DNA of 64,000 nt from Enterococcus mundtii (GCF_002947535.1 NZ_PUAP01000020.1:1-64000); one strand, 5' to 3'. Positions 45,365 through 55,618 are shown, counted from the stretch's first letter. Made by a program: numbers and translations. The notes: a model not told the origin generated them from the letters alone.

Positions 45365-46324
45365 GTGGATAAAATATTAATTACCGGTGGAGCCGGCTTC
45401 ATCGGTTCAACATTGGCAAATCATCTAGGAGATCAGAACGATATTGTAGTTATTGATGATTTATCAATGGGGAATCGAGAGAATTTAGACCAAACAAAAA
45501 AAATCACTTTTATTGAAGGGGATGTCAGTGACAAGCAAAAAATGGAAAAGATTTTGCAATCACACAGATTTGACTATATCTTCCATTTAGCTGCTATAGC
45601 TAGTGTTGCGGATTCTGTTGAACGTCCGCTGGAAACTCATCGAGTGAATTTTGATAGTGTCTTGATGTTACTTGAGTTGATTCGTAAGTATCAGCCAAAT
45701 TTAAAGCGTATCGTATTTAGCTCTTCTGCAGCTGTTTATGGAGATGAACCAACACTACCTAAAAAAGAAGAGTCAATTATACGACCGTTGACGCCTTATG
45801 CTATCGATAAATTTGCTGCTGAACAATATGTACTTGATTATTGTCATTTGTATGATGTGCCAGGAACTGCGGTACGTTTCTTCAACGTATACGGTCCAAA
45901 TCAAAATCCAAATTCGCCGTATAGCGGGGTGATCTCGATTTTAGTGGATCGCTATAAAAAGCAACTTGCTGGTGAAAAAGCGTCATTTACTTTATTCGGT
46001 GATGGCAGTCAATCAAGAGATTTTGTCTATGTTGAGGATGTCGTACAAGCTTTATTGCTTGTTTCGAAAGAAGAAAAAGCATTAGGGCAACAATTCAATG
46101 TTGGAACGGGAAATAGTACAACTTTACTTGAGTTGATCCAGACGATCAATCAGATTCTTGAAGTTGAATTACTGTTGGATTACCAAGAGGAGAGAGCTGG
46201 AGATATCCATGACTCTTTAGCTGATGTCACTAAGCTTTCAGCACTAGGTTATCAACCTAAGCACAGCATACTTGATGGCATGAGAAAATATTTAGCAACA
46301 GAAATAAATACGACACAATCATAA
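45365..46324 (+). CDS. NAD-dependent sugar epimerase (GalE-like)
   Basis: The 319-residue extended SDR protein begins [15 protein letters not shown], has FSSSAAVYGDEP and the catalytic YAIDKFAAE motif. It is most like UDP-glucose or UDP-GlcNAc 4-epimerases used in surface polysaccharide synthesis. The GTG at 45365 is 8 bases after TTGGAG; a GTG three codons earlier overlaps that site. It has its own TGGTAAAAT promoter-like element near 45320 and ends the epa region. Confidence 0.88.
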   Translation: MDKILITGGAGFIGSTLANHLGDQNDIVVIDDLSMGNRENLDQTKKITFIEGDVSDKQKMEKILQSHRFDYIFHLAAIASVADSVERPLETHRVNFDSVLMLLELIRKYQPNLKRIVFSSSAAVYGDEPTLPKKEESIIRPLTPYAIDKFAAEQYVLDYCHLYDVPGTAVRFFNVYGPNQNPNSPYSGVISILVDRYKKQLAGEKASFTLFGDGSQSRDFVYVEDVVQALLLVSKEEKALGQQFNVGTGNSTTLLELIQTINQILEVELLLDYQEERAGDIHDSLADVTKLSALGYQPKHSILDGMRKYLATEINTTQS

Positions 46325-46351
46325 AGTTTCTATATCTAGGAAACAACTGAG

Positions 46352-46390
46352 AAAACCTTGTATCAAGCCAAAATGCTTATACAAGGTTTT
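46352..46390. terminator. Bidirectional terminator after the epimerase
   Basis: AAAACCTTGTAT and ATACAAGGTTTT form a perfect 12-bp stem with a 15-base loop, between convergent genes. Confidence 0.82.
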
Positions 46391-46435
46391 CTTCATTCTT
46401 GTTCAATTATCACAGATGGAAGGTAAACAAATTGC

Positions 46436-47590
46436 TTATTCATCATTTCCCATCAATTTATAAATCTGATCTCTAAGATCGGTGGCTGTTGTTTTATATT
46501 TTTTATCAGCTTGGATATTACTTTCCAACACAACTGCATCAGAAGTATCTTTTTTCATTGCTAATACTGCATGAAACCGATTGATGTTTCCTTGAGCAAA
46601 TATTGTATCTCTCCCACTGTAGACCCCGCCGTTATATGGACGTCCACTCAAATTCTTTCCCCAAAGAGAAAAAAGTAAATCTTGTGGAATCAATTTTCCT
46701 TTTAATACTTTTGTAAAAAATTCGTTCAAGTCATACACGGACATACTGATATTTCCAGTTCCTAATTCATTGCGTATATCTGTTTCAGATTCAGTCAAAG
46801 CTTGATGATAATCATCGTCTGGACTCATTTGATAGGAGACTGCGTGTTCTGAAGTGTTTTTGACTTGATCATAGAAGGTCGTCTGTTTTAACTGTAACGG
46901 AGTGATGATTTGATCATACACCAATTTTTCGTATGGTTGATAGGTCAATTTCATTAAAATACCTGTCAATAATGTGAAATTCAATGGCTCATATTTGTAA
47001 CTTTGATCATTGGTATATTCGAGATGATCAAGCGCAAATTGGATCACCTCTTGATCATTCATCGGTACGGTCGGAGAAGCTGTTTTTTTCAATCCTGATC
47101 GCATATATAGTAAATCTTTGATCGTGATTTTGTTGCTGCCGTTGATTTGGGGATAAAATTTAGCCAGTTTAGTATCTAAAGAAAGTTTCCCTAGATCAAC
47201 TTGTTTGAGTATCAGTAGCGCAGTCATTGCTTTTTGGATCGAACCGATTTGATAATACAAAGATGGAGTGTTTGGTTGCTGTGCCTCTTCGTTAGCGTAT
47301 CCGTAGCCCTTTTCAAGGATCACTCGACCATTTTTACGAATATAGACAGATCCAACATAATCATTTTTTTGTAACAATTGATCGATCTGATCGGCAAGGG
47401 CTTGTTCATCTTCGGTCAAGTCTAAGGAATCATTTGCTACTTGAATCGAAGCGGATACTCTTGACTGGGCCATTTCATAGGTAGACCATGTGATAATCCC
47501 AATAGTTACGACTAAAATAAATAAGCAGAGTTTTTGAGAAAAAGAAAAACGGGAAGCTGGTTTTCTTTTCAAATGTTTACTTTTGTTCAT
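46436..47590 (-). CDS. Beta-lactamase-family (class C/PBP-like) serine hydrolase
   Basis: The 384-residue protein has a basic N terminus and one signal-anchor segment (about 20-38), then a serine hydrolase domain with the SxxK motif Ser117-Ile-Gln-Lys120 and a YEPLNFTLLTG segment where the YxN motif usually stands. Relatives include D-alanyl-D-alanine esterases or carboxypeptidases (PbpX, DltE) that act on wall or teichoic acid D-Ala. It is not predicted to be a resistance beta-lactamase. The ATG at 47590 is 9 bases after GGAAGGA. Confidence 0.85.
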   Translation of the reverse strand: MNKSKHLKRKPASRFSFSQKLCLFILVVTIGIITWSTYEMAQSRVSASIQVANDSLDLTEDEQALADQIDQLLQKNDYVGSVYIRKNGRVILEKGYGYANEEAQQPNTPSLYYQIGSIQKAMTALLILKQVDLGKLSLDTKLAKFYPQINGSNKITIKDLLYMRSGLKKTASPTVPMNDQEVIQFALDHLEYTNDQSYKYEPLNFTLLTGILMKLTYQPYEKLVYDQIITPLQLKQTTFYDQVKNTSEHAVSYQMSPDDDYHQALTESETDIRNELGTGNISMSVYDLNEFFTKVLKGKLIPQDLLFSLWGKNLSGRPYNGGVYSGRDTIFAQGNINRFHAVLAMKKDTSDAVVLESNIQADKKYKTTATDLRDQIYKLMGNDE

Positions 47591-47739
47591 GTCTATCAAT
47601 CCTTCCTGTCTAGGAGCTTAGTGATTAAAATAAGCAGATTATTGTTATTTAGTAAATAAGAATCATTTTATTTTCTATTTTAAGCCGAAGAGAATCGATT
47701 TACTACTTACAATTTTGACATAAGAATTGTTAAAAATAA

Positions 47740-47768
47740 TTCACCTCCGCCTGAATTTCATGTATAAT
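47740..47768 (+). promoter_or_regulatory. Putative sigma-A promoter of mltG
   Basis: TTCACC (47740) and a perfect TATAAT (47763-47768) are 17 bases apart, 38 bases before the TTG start. Confidence 0.55.
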
Positions 47769-47806
47769 GAATAAAGTTATGAAGTTGATAGTAAGGAGGA
47801 GTTGTT

Positions 47807-48982
47807 TTGTCAGAAAACAAACAACATCCAGATGAGAAGAGACGACGACAAAAGAATACAACTGATTCGACAGATGTAGTCAGTAAGCGAAAAGACCTAC
47901 GTAAAAAAGAAGATAAAATCGTAGGAAAAATTATTTTAGTGATTGCGCTTACGTTGCTAATTATTGGATGTGTATTTGGTTTTACGGTCTATCGCTATAT
48001 TGATAGTGGTTTAAAACCTTTAGACCCAGAGAATGAACAATTGGTTTCGATCGAAATACCTAGTGGCTCTTCAAATAAGCAAATCGGAGAGATTTTAGAA
48101 CAAGACCATATCATCAAGAGCGGTATCGTATTTAATTATTATACAAAATTTAAAAATATGACTGGTTTTCAGGCTGGTTTCTATCAATTAGCCCCTAACA
48201 TGACGTTAGATGAAATCGGTAAAGAGCTCCAAGAAGGTGGCACCTCAGAACCTACAGAAGTGGCAGATGGGAAGATCACGATACCAGAGGGATTTGATGC
48301 AGAGCAGATTGCAGAACGAGTAGCAAAAATCACTGGGAAAGATAAGCAGGAATTTTTAGATCTACTAAAAAATGAAGCCTTTTTCACTGAGTTGACTCAA
48401 AAATACCCTGATTTATTAGAAAGTGCAGCTAAGGCAGAAAACACCAAGTATCGCTTAGAAGGTTATTTATTCCCAGCGACTTATGATTACTATAAAGATA
48501 TGTCACTTAAAGATCTGATCATTCAGATGGTCGAAAAAACGAATACCGTGTTACAACCTTATTTTTCTACGATCAAGCAGCAAAATCATACGGTTCAAGA
48601 AGTCATGACACTTGCTTCATTGATCGAAAAAGAAGGGGTATCTGAATCAGATCGTAAAAATATTGCCAGAGTTTTCTATAATCGCATTGACATAGGAATG
48701 CCATTACAATCAGATATTTCTATTTTATATGCGTTAGGCGAACACAAAGAATTTGTCTCTTATGAAGATACAGCAGTAGATTCACCTTATAACCTTTATA
48801 CAAATAAAGGATATGGGCCAGGACCATTCAACAGTCCAAGTGAAGCAGCTATCCAAGCTGTGATTGAACCGGCAGATAATGATTATTACTATTTTGTCGC
48901 AGATATCACTACAGGTGAGGTTTATTTTGCAAAAACATATGAGGAGCATATGGAATTAGTACAAAAATACGTAAATAACTAA
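47807..48982 (+). CDS. mltG: Endolytic murein transglycosylase MltG
   Basis: The 391-residue protein has a charged cytoplasmic N terminus of about 40 residues, one membrane segment (about 43-65), a LysM-like part and the YceG catalytic domain with LASLIEKEGVSESDR (catalytic Glu) and VFYNRIDIGMPLQSD. It cuts new glycan strands at the membrane and so sets strand length. The start is TTG, 7 bases after AAGGAGG. It precedes greA, as in other lactic acid bacteria. Confidence 0.94.
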   Translation: MSENKQHPDEKRRRQKNTTDSTDVVSKRKDLRKKEDKIVGKIILVIALTLLIIGCVFGFTVYRYIDSGLKPLDPENEQLVSIEIPSGSSNKQIGEILEQDHIIKSGIVFNYYTKFKNMTGFQAGFYQLAPNMTLDEIGKELQEGGTSEPTEVADGKITIPEGFDAEQIAERVAKITGKDKQEFLDLLKNEAFFTELTQKYPDLLESAAKAENTKYRLEGYLFPATYDYYKDMSLKDLIIQMVEKTNTVLQPYFSTIKQQNHTVQEVMTLASLIEKEGVSESDRKNIARVFYNRIDIGMPLQSDISILYALGEHKEFVSYEDTAVDSPYNLYTNKGYGPGPFNSPSEAAIQAVIEPADNDYYYFVADITTGEVYFAKTYEEHMELVQKYVNN

Positions 48983-49044
48983 AATTGAACGTTATCTACA
49001 TCTTGATTTATTTTTAGAAAAACATTTACATTTTAGAAAAAGCA

Positions 49045-49087
49045 TGGTAATCTTTTTTGGACTGTAGTCCGTAAAAGATTACCTTTT
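49045..49087 (+). terminator. Terminator between mltG and greA
   Basis: GGTAATCTTTT and AAAAGATTACC form an 11-bp stem, with inner GGACT/AGTCC pairing, followed by TTTT. Confidence 0.75.
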
Positions 49088-49121
49088 GCGGTATTCGATA
49101 GAAAAAGGAGAAGAGTTATAC

Positions 49122-49601
49122 ATGGTAGAAAAAGTATATCCTATGACGCTTGAAGGAAAAGCAAAATTAGAGCAAGAATTAGAAGAATTAAAAACAGTTA
49201 AACGGGGAGAAATCATTGAACGAATCAAAATTGCCCGTGGCTTTGGTGATTTATCTGAGAACTCAGAATATGAAGCAGCTAAAGATGAACAAGCTTTTGT
49301 AGAGGGGCGCATCACTACAATCGAGAATATGATCCGTTTCGCACAGATCATTGACAACGATGGGGTTGATTCGGATGAAGTGTCTATTGGTAAAACAGTG
49401 ACTTTCATTGAGTTACCAGACGGAGAAGAAGAAGAATACACGATCGTAGGAAGTGCTGAGGCAGATCCGTTCTCTGGAAAAATTTCCAATGATTCACCGA
49501 TTGCACAAGCTTTGATCGGTAAGTATAAAAATGATGAGGTAACGATTTCAACACCTGGTGGCGACATGCAAGTAAAAATCGTCAAGGTTGCACAAGCATA
49601 A
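49122..49601 (+). CDS. greA: Transcription elongation factor GreA
   Basis: The 159-residue protein has the N-terminal coiled coil with the acidic tip ([18 protein letters not shown]) and the C-terminal FKBP-like domain ([16 protein letters not shown]). It rescues backtracked RNA polymerase by stimulating RNA cleavage in the secondary channel. The ATG at 49122 follows AAAGGAGAAG; the upstream frame overlaps a terminator and is not conserved. Confidence 0.96.
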   Translation: MVEKVYPMTLEGKAKLEQELEELKTVKRGEIIERIKIARGFGDLSENSEYEAAKDEQAFVEGRITTIENMIRFAQIIDNDGVDSDEVSIGKTVTFIELPDGEEEEYTIVGSAEADPFSGKISNDSPIAQALIGKYKNDEVTISTPGGDMQVKIVKVAQA

Positions 49602-49645
49602 GTTGAAATTTAGACATAGGTAATTAATTATTAGTTTGTCTATGC

Positions 49646-49684
49646 AAAAGGTCTGGGACCATGACACAAAGTCCCAGGCCTTTT
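49646..49684 (+). terminator. Terminator after greA
   Basis: AAAAGGTCTGGGAC and GTCCCAGGCCTTTT pair with one mismatch around an 11-base loop. Confidence 0.82.
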
Positions 49685-49780
49685 GCTGTAGAAATCGATA
49701 GTTACATCTAAAGTCCTATAGCATCTCGAAACAAAAATAGGTATGATAAAAAAGAGAATGAAAAGGGAAGGAGAATAGCG

Positions 49781-50512
49781 ATGAATAGCTCTTGGCGCTT
49801 TTTTATAGTAGTAGAAGCATTACTATTGATCTTTGCAGTTTGGCAAATCGTAAATAATGTTGAATTATTACTATTAGTTTTATTTGGTATTTTTAATATC
49901 TATCTTGCATTGCGAAAATCACCGAGATCGGGATTTCAAAATTTTCAATTTGTACTAGGTGGATTAGTTATTTTCTTCAGTTTGATCAATAGTCCAGCGC
50001 TATGGGTAATGGCAGTCTTTGCTGTCTTGTTCATTGGTCTTAAAGGTGTAGAGATTTCTGGGATCGATCTAACCAAAAATGCTTTTTGGCGAAAAAAACA
50101 AATCATTATGGTTCAAACAGAGCAAGTGAAGTCCCACAACAATGAACGAAAAAAACAACAATTATTCGGTAACCAGCGAATTGGTAATGATGTGTATGAA
50201 TGGGACGATATCAATATCGCACTTCTTTCAGGAGATACGATCATTGATTTAGGAAACACCTTGTTACCTAAAGATGATAATATCGTTATCGTCAGAAAAG
50301 GTATTGGTAGAACACGGATCTTAGTTCCTTTAGGGATTGCAATCAGTCTCGAGCACGCAACGTTAGTAGGGAATGTACAATTTGAAGAAGAACAATTCTC
50401 ATTGAAGAATGAGTCAATCAAAATCTATAGCAATGATTACGATGAAAATCCACGTCGTTTAAAAATCATTACGAACACATTGATTGGAGATATTGAGGTG
50501 ATTCGAGCATGA
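49781..50512 (+). CDS. liaF: LiaF, cell-envelope stress system membrane regulator
   Basis: The 243-residue protein has four N-terminal membrane segments (to about residue 90), a linker and a soluble beta-helical C-terminal domain (about 125-243) typical of LiaF/VraT. In B. subtilis and enterococci LiaF restrains the LiaS kinase until the envelope is stressed. It overlaps liaS by four bases (ATGA). The gene order F-S-R is standard. Confidence 0.94.
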   Translation: MNSSWRFFIVVEALLLIFAVWQIVNNVELLLLVLFGIFNIYLALRKSPRSGFQNFQFVLGGLVIFFSLINSPALWVMAVFAVLFIGLKGVEISGIDLTKNAFWRKKQIIMVQTEQVKSHNNERKKQQLFGNQRIGNDVYEWDDINIALLSGDTIIDLGNTLLPKDDNIVIVRKGIGRTRILVPLGIAISLEHATLVGNVQFEEEQFSLKNESIKIYSNDYDENPRRLKIITNTLIGDIEVIRA

Positions 50513-51582
50513 TAGAGAAACTTTCTCGACCGATGCTAGCTATCTATGCTTCGATCGCCTCATTTATCGTCATTTTATTTTCTTTTTTTACTTATTTTTA
50601 CGCAAGCAACCAAACTCATTTTTGGCGTACTTTATTAAGTGCCAGAATTTTATATGTGCCTTTGATCTTTCACTTACTAGCGATTTCGTCAGGTGTGGGC
50701 CTGATTGTTTTTTTGATTGTCTCTCTTTTACAAAAAGCACGTTATGGGAAAATCGAAGAACAATTACGAGCAATTTCTTCCGGCAATTATGAAGCAAAAG
50801 TTTTAAATGATTCCTTACCAAGCGCTTCTGACGATATATACGTGAAAGAAATTGAAAAAGAAATAACCAAAATCAAAGAAAAAATGGTTGAAGTCTCAAG
50901 TGAACTTCAAATATTGACGAGTCGACCTCAATATGTGGATGGACAAACAAAAGAAGAAATCTTAGAATTAGAAAGACATCGTTTAGCACGTGAGCTCCAT
51001 GATTCAGTTTCCCAGCAATTATTTGCAGCGATGATGATGATGTCTGCTCTGACGGAACAAGCAGAAAAAAGTGATACACCTGAAATGTTTCGTAAACAAC
51101 TAAGGATGGTAGCGGATATCATCAATGCTTCACAATCTGAAATGCGTGCGTTGCTACTACATTTGCGACCAGTCAATCTTGAAGAAAAAAGTTTGAAACA
51201 AGGGATCGAGCAATTATTAAAAGAATTAAAAAACAAGATACAAATTGCACTGAAATGGGATATTGAAGATATCACTTTATCTGATTCGATTGAAGATCAT
51301 CTCTTCCGGATCGTTCAAGAACTACTTTCAAACACGTTGCGCCATGCAAAAGCCAATGAATTAGAAGTGTATCTGCATAAAATAGATAATAATCTTTTAT
51401 TACGAGTAATCGATGACGGTACTGGCTTCAATATGAATGAAACAAAAACCGGTAGCTACGGACTAAATAATATCAGAGAACGTGTAGCAGGTATTGGTGG
51501 AACAGTAAAAATCATTAGTTTCAAAGGACAAGGAACAAGTGTGGAAATCAAAGTTCCTTTAATAAAGGAGGCGGAAAAATGA
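50509..51582 (+). CDS. liaS: LiaS sensor histidine kinase
   Basis: The 357-residue protein has two membrane segments (about 10-30 and 50-74) with a short outside loop, a HAMP-like linker, a HisKA_3 dimerisation helix with [14 protein letters not shown] (His164) and a HATPase domain with the N box NTLRHAKA and DDGTGF. It has Thr120, the residue changed to Ala in a known daptomycin-adapted E. faecium. It overlaps liaR by four bases. Confidence 0.95.
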   Translation: MIEKLSRPMLAIYASIASFIVILFSFFTYFYASNQTHFWRTLLSARILYVPLIFHLLAISSGVGLIVFLIVSLLQKARYGKIEEQLRAISSGNYEAKVLNDSLPSASDDIYVKEIEKEITKIKEKMVEVSSELQILTSRPQYVDGQTKEEILELERHRLARELHDSVSQQLFAAMMMMSALTEQAEKSDTPEMFRKQLRMVADIINASQSEMRALLLHLRPVNLEEKSLKQGIEQLLKELKNKIQIALKWDIEDITLSDSIEDHLFRIVQELLSNTLRHAKANELEVYLHKIDNNLLLRVIDDGTGFNMNETKTGSYGLNNIRERVAGIGGTVKIISFKGQGTSVEIKVPLIKEAEK

Positions 51583-52211
51583 TAAAAGTATTACTAGTCG
51601 ATGATCATGAAATGGTACGTTTAGGGGTTTCATCCTATTTATCGATCCAAGAAGATATCGAAGTGATCGGAGAAGCTGAGGATGGGCGGCAAGGCTATGA
51701 GAAAGCCATGGCACTTCGTCCGGACGTGATTTTAATGGATTTAGTCATGGAAGAAATGGACGGGATCGAATCTACAAAAGCAATCCTCAAAGATTGGCCA
51801 GAAGCAAAAATCATTATCGTCACGAGTTTTATTGATGATGAGAAAGTATATCCAGCTATTGAAGCTGGCGCAACAGGCTACTTACTTAAAACATCGACAG
51901 CCCATGAGATCGCCGATGCGATTCGAGCGACTCAAAGAGGCGAACGTGTACTTGAACCCGAAGTAACTTCAAAAATGATGGAGAAAATGAGTCGTCGCAA
52001 TGAGCCGATCTTGCACGATGACTTAACGAATCGAGAAAATGAGATTCTTATGTTGATCTCTGAAGGAAAAAGCAATCAGGAAATCGCAGATGAATTGTTT
52101 ATTACATTGAAAACAGTCAAAACGCACGTTTCTAATATTTTAGCGAAGCTAGAAGTGGAAGATCGTACGCAAGCTGCCATATATGCATTCAAACATGGAT
52201 TAGTGAAGTAA
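51579..52211 (+). CDS. liaR: LiaR response regulator
   Basis: The 210-residue NarL/LuxR-type regulator has a receiver domain with Asp8/Asp9, the phospho-acceptor Asp54 (LMDLV) and Lys near 104, and a C-terminal HTH ([22 protein letters not shown], shortened here to its core [12 protein letters not shown]). It has Trp73, which is changed to Cys in a described daptomycin-adapted E. faecium. It turns on envelope-protection genes when phosphorylated by LiaS. A terminator follows 114 bases later. Confidence 0.96.
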   Translation: MIKVLLVDDHEMVRLGVSSYLSIQEDIEVIGEAEDGRQGYEKAMALRPDVILMDLVMEEMDGIESTKAILKDWPEAKIIIVTSFIDDEKVYPAIEAGATGYLLKTSTAHEIADAIRATQRGERVLEPEVTSKMMEKMSRRNEPILHDDLTNRENEILMLISEGKSNQEIADELFITLKTVKTHVSNILAKLEVEDRTQAAIYAFKHGLVK

Positions 52212-52324
52212 GTAGACTTATGACTTATCATCTAAACAGTAAGCACATTTTTACTAATTATAAATTGGAACATAAATTATAAAGTATCCCTGTTTTCACA
52301 TTGATAAGGGAAAACAGTACCCTG

Positions 52325-52365
52325 ATCCAAAGCAAAATGTTATTACTTTTGCTTTGGATTTATTT
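52325..52365 (+). terminator. Terminator after liaR
   Basis: ATCCAAAGCAAAA and TTTTGCTTTGGAT form a perfect 13-bp stem with a 9-base loop, followed by a T-rich stretch. Confidence 0.82.
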
Positions 52366-52500
52366 GTGTTTGCTAATTCCAAATTACATTGTTTGTTATT
52401 TTGAATTCTTTGTTATCATGTTCTTTTCATTTGGGTCTTTTTATAGTTTAATATATTATAGGACAAAATAAGTTTGATTTAAAAAATAAAGGAGAATGTC

Positions 52501-55500
52501 ATGAGAAAAAAATGGATAGGCATGTTATTAAGTTTCTTACTACTGTCAGGCTCGATCACGCCAAGTGTCTACGCAGTATCGATAAATGATACAACAAATA
52601 CGTCACAAAGTACTTCGCAAACAAACGAAACTAAAGCTACATCATCTAATGCCCCTTTGATAGAAAGTACTAATTCCACCACAGAGGAGACCACAGGAAC
52701 AACAGAAAACTCTTCAGAAAATTCATCTAAAGATATTCCTGTTGATGAAGTTCATTTCCCAGATCAAAATTTCCGTCAATTATTGATTGAAATGATGGAG
52801 GAGAATCATAGTAACGTATTATCTGATGAATTGTTGGCTACAACTGAGTTGGATCTTAGTGGTAGAAATATCAAATCATTGGATGGTATCGAATATTTCA
52901 AACAGCTAAAAAAACTGGAAGTTCAAAATAATGAGTTAGAAAAAGTAGATGTCTCGGCTCTTTCAGAGTTAACTTACCTTGATGTTTCTAAAAATAAACT
53001 GCCAACAATTGATTTGTCGATGAATGATCATTTGACTTATTTTAACGGGAAAGAACAATTGATTAATGCAGAAGCATCAAAAGATGATCGTGAATGGGTG
53101 ATCAATCAAGACAATCTAAAACCGGAATTAAATAAGATCGATATTAACTCAACTAATTGGGAATACAATGGATCCGTTTTTACTACTGTGGAACCTTCGG
53201 CACTAAATTATAGTTACCAAGTAGAGTTTTCACAAAAAGCAATTTTAGAAGAAACATCTAATCGCTCACTAGATATCACTGTAGACGTGAAATATTTAGA
53301 ACAAAATAGCGTTGAATCAATTATTCCAAAAGAAGAAAAAATAGAAATGGTCCAAGGTGAAACGAAGAGACTTGAGTATTCGCTTGTACCGGAAAATGCT
53401 GAGATTGTTTATCCAATTTGGGAATCAGCAGACAATAATGTTGTCGAAGTGGATGAAAAAGGTCTGGTGACGGCAAAAGCAATCGGTGAAACAGAAGTCT
53501 TGTTAAAAGATGGCGAGAGAACATTAGGCAAGTTCAACATTCAAGTAGAAAAAAATAACAACGATTCAATAACCCAAGATAATCGTCAAGAACAAACGGT
53601 TAGCAATCGTGCAGCAGATTCCAAACCATCCGTTAGTTATCAAACACATGTGCAAACTTATGGTTGGCAAAGTACCGTAGCTGATGGTGCTACTGCAGGT
53701 ACGATTGGTCAAGGGAAAAGAATTGAAGCCATAAAAATTCAATTGCCAAATAATTCATTGAATGGTGATATTGAGTACAGTAGTCATGTACGTACGATTG
53801 GTTGGCAAAATTATGTAAAAAATGGTGCGATGTCAGGAACAACAGACCGTTCTTTACGGACAGAAGCAATTAGGATTCGATTGACCGGGGAGATAAGTCA
53901 ACAATATAGTGTCTATTATCGTGTACACTCCGCTTATTTTGGTTGGCTAGGTTGGGCCAAAGATGGTGAAGATGCAGGTAGTTCAGGGTTTGGCTATCAG
54001 ATGGAAGCTATCCAGATCCAACTAGTCAAAAAAGGAGAAGTCGCCCCAACTCAGACCACAGCTTTCTATGACAAAGATAAACTACCTAATCCTAATGTCA
54101 ATTACCAAACCCACAGTCAGTCAGTCGGGTGGCAACCTTATCAGTCAAATGGTTCAACTGCTGGAACGATGAATCGTGGTTTAAGATTAGAGGCTGTAAG
54201 AATAAATGTTTCAAATACACCAATCCCGGGGTCTATTGAATATTCTAGTCATGTACGTACGATTGGTTGGCAAAATTATGTGCGAGACGACGCGATTTCC
54301 GGGACCACTGATCGTAAGCTTCGAACAGAAGCAATTCGGATACGTTTAACTGGTCAATTAGCCGAACACTATGATGTTTATTATCGAGTGCACTCCGCTT
54401 ATTTTGGTTGGTTAGGTTGGACAAAAAACAATGGCAATGCGGGAAGTGCAGGATTTGGCTATCAGATGGAAGCTATGGAAGTAAGGTTAGTAGCAAAAGG
54501 ACAATCTGGGCCAGCAGCTAGTACTGCATTTTATGATAAGGATACAATAAAAAATCCTAATGTTAATTACCAAACGCATAGTCAATCGATTGGTTGGCAA
54601 GGTTATCAAATGAATGGAGCAACCGCTGGAACAGTGGGACGTGGTTTCAGATTAGAAGCTTTACGAATGAATATCTCAAGCACCCCTATTCCTGGAACAA
54701 TAGAATATAGTACACACGTTCAATCAATTGGTTGGCAAAACTATGTGAATAATAATGCTCTCTCTGGAACAGAGGGTAGAAAATTGCGAGCAGAAGCAAT
54801 ACGGGTGAGATTAACAGGGCAATTAAATCAACATTACGATGTTTATTATCGAGTTCACTCTGCGCAACTTGGTTGGTTAGATTGGGCCAAAAATGGTCAG
54901 AATGCTGGGACTTCGAATGTAGCATTACAAATGGAAGCTATCCAAGTTGTACTGGTCAAAAAAGGAGCACCAGCCCCAGGACCCACTTCAAACCCTTACC
55001 AAACCTCAATCAATCATCTATTTGTAATGGGACATGGTGCAGGAGATCCAGGGGCTTCGTATAACGGTATCAACGAACGGGACTTTACAAGAAATGAACT
55101 GATGCCATATTTACAAAAATGGACAAGCCGATTGAAGAGAAACCGTATCACTTATTATGATACAAATGCGGATATGTTCCAAGATAGTCGCAGAATGCAA
55201 GGCGCTTATACAATCAGCAACTCGTTTTCTTCTGTCACAGAATTCCATTTAGATGCAGGGGCGATTGAAATCAGTACAGGGGGACATGTGATTGCACATC
55301 GCAATGGGAACTCGTACACAACACAAAATTATGCCATCGGTAGTGTGATCCGTACGAATGTAGGTTTGTGGGGATCTGTCCAGAACACTGGTGGGATCAA
55401 TTTAAGAAGTGATTTATTGAACTTGAATGTGTTACATTCCAGAGGAATTCCTTATCGTTTGGCAGAATTAGGATTTATTACTAATTCTCGTGATGTAGCA

Positions 55501-55569
55501 AACATTCGTAGGAATATGGATCAAATTGCTAAAGGGATTGTAGAAGGAGTGACGGGAGAAAGATTGTAA
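52501..55569 (+). CDS. Secreted N-acetylmuramoyl-L-alanine amidase with LRR, Ig-like and nine ChW repeats
   Basis: The 1022-residue protein has a signal peptide (about 1-25), a Ser/Thr-rich stretch, leucine-rich repeats (about 80-190), a BIG2-type Ig domain (about 269-350), nine ChW repeats (378-835) and an Amidase_3-type domain (about 837-1022). Zinc-site residues are visible: His845 (MGHGAGDPG), Glu859 (NERD), His916 (EFHLDAG) and the catalytic Glu989 (LAELGF). The ChW repeats come as three sets of three, each set exactly 155 residues (378, 533, 688). ChW repeats are thought to bind the cell surface, so this is a surface-attached autolysin. There is no LPxTG motif. It follows liaFSR on a separate transcript. 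Confidence 0.9.
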   Translation: MRKKWIGMLLSFLLLSGSITPSVYAVSINDTTNTSQSTSQTNETKATSSNAPLIESTNSTTEETTGTTENSSENSSKDIPVDEVHFPDQNFRQLLIEMMEENHSNVLSDELLATTELDLSGRNIKSLDGIEYFKQLKKLEVQNNELEKVDVSALSELTYLDVSKNKLPTIDLSMNDHLTYFNGKEQLINAEASKDDREWVINQDNLKPELNKIDINSTNWEYNGSVFTTVEPSALNYSYQVEFSQKAILEETSNRSLDITVDVKYLEQNSVESIIPKEEKIEMVQGETKRLEYSLVPENAEIVYPIWESADNNVVEVDEKGLVTAKAIGETEVLLKDGERTLGKFNIQVEKNNNDSITQDNRQEQTVSNRAADSKPSVSYQTHVQTYGWQSTVADGATAGTIGQGKRIEAIKIQLPNNSLNGDIEYSSHVRTIGWQNYVKNGAMSGTTDRSLRTEAIRIRLTGEISQQYSVYYRVHSAYFGWLGWAKDGEDAGSSGFGYQMEAIQIQLVKKGEVAPTQTTAFYDKDKLPNPNVNYQTHSQSVGWQPYQSNGSTAGTMNRGLRLEAVRINVSNTPIPGSIEYSSHVRTIGWQNYVRDDAISGTTDRKLRTEAIRIRLTGQLAEHYDVYYRVHSAYFGWLGWTKNNGNAGSAGFGYQMEAMEVRLVAKGQSGPAASTAFYDKDTIKNPNVNYQTHSQSIGWQGYQMNGATAGTVGRGFRLEALRMNISSTPIPGTIEYSTHVQSIGWQNYVNNNALSGTEGRKLRAEAIRVRLTGQLNQHYDVYYRVHSAQLGWLDWAKNGQNAGTSNVALQMEAIQVVLVKKGAPAPGPTSNPYQTSINHLFVMGHGAGDPGASYNGINERDFTRNELMPYLQKWTSRLKRNRITYYDTNADMFQDSRRMQGAYTISNSFSSVTEFHLDAGAIEISTGGHVIAHRNGNSYTTQNYAIGSVIRTNVGLWGSVQNTGGINLRSDLLNLNVLHSRGIPYRLAELGFITNSRDVANIRRNMDQIAKGIVEGVTGERL
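53632..55005 (+). repeat. Three 465-base tandem repeats inside the amidase gene
   Basis: Repeat sets begin at 53632, 54097 and 54562, exactly 465 bases apart, in frame. Each encodes three ChW repeats with distinct sub-types (starting with V-Y-Q-T-H, I-E-Y-S-H and V-Y-Y-R-V-H). Corresponding sub-repeats of different sets resemble each other more than neighbours do, so the array grew by copying whole triplets. Confidence 0.85.
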
Positions 55570-55618
55570 AATAGTCATATCTATTTTATCGAATTTTTAT
55601 CAAATACTCATCCTCTTA

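Noticed and set aside
46436-47590. Acquired beta-lactamase
   Set aside because: It has an anchor segment and PBP/DltE-like features; the YxN and KTG motifs of true class C enzymes are not clear, and the gene sits between core genes.
53632-55005. Regular repeats that might suggest a CRISPR-like array
   Set aside because: The repeats are 465 bases long, in frame and encode ChW domains; there are no short direct repeats with unique spacers anywhere in the window.
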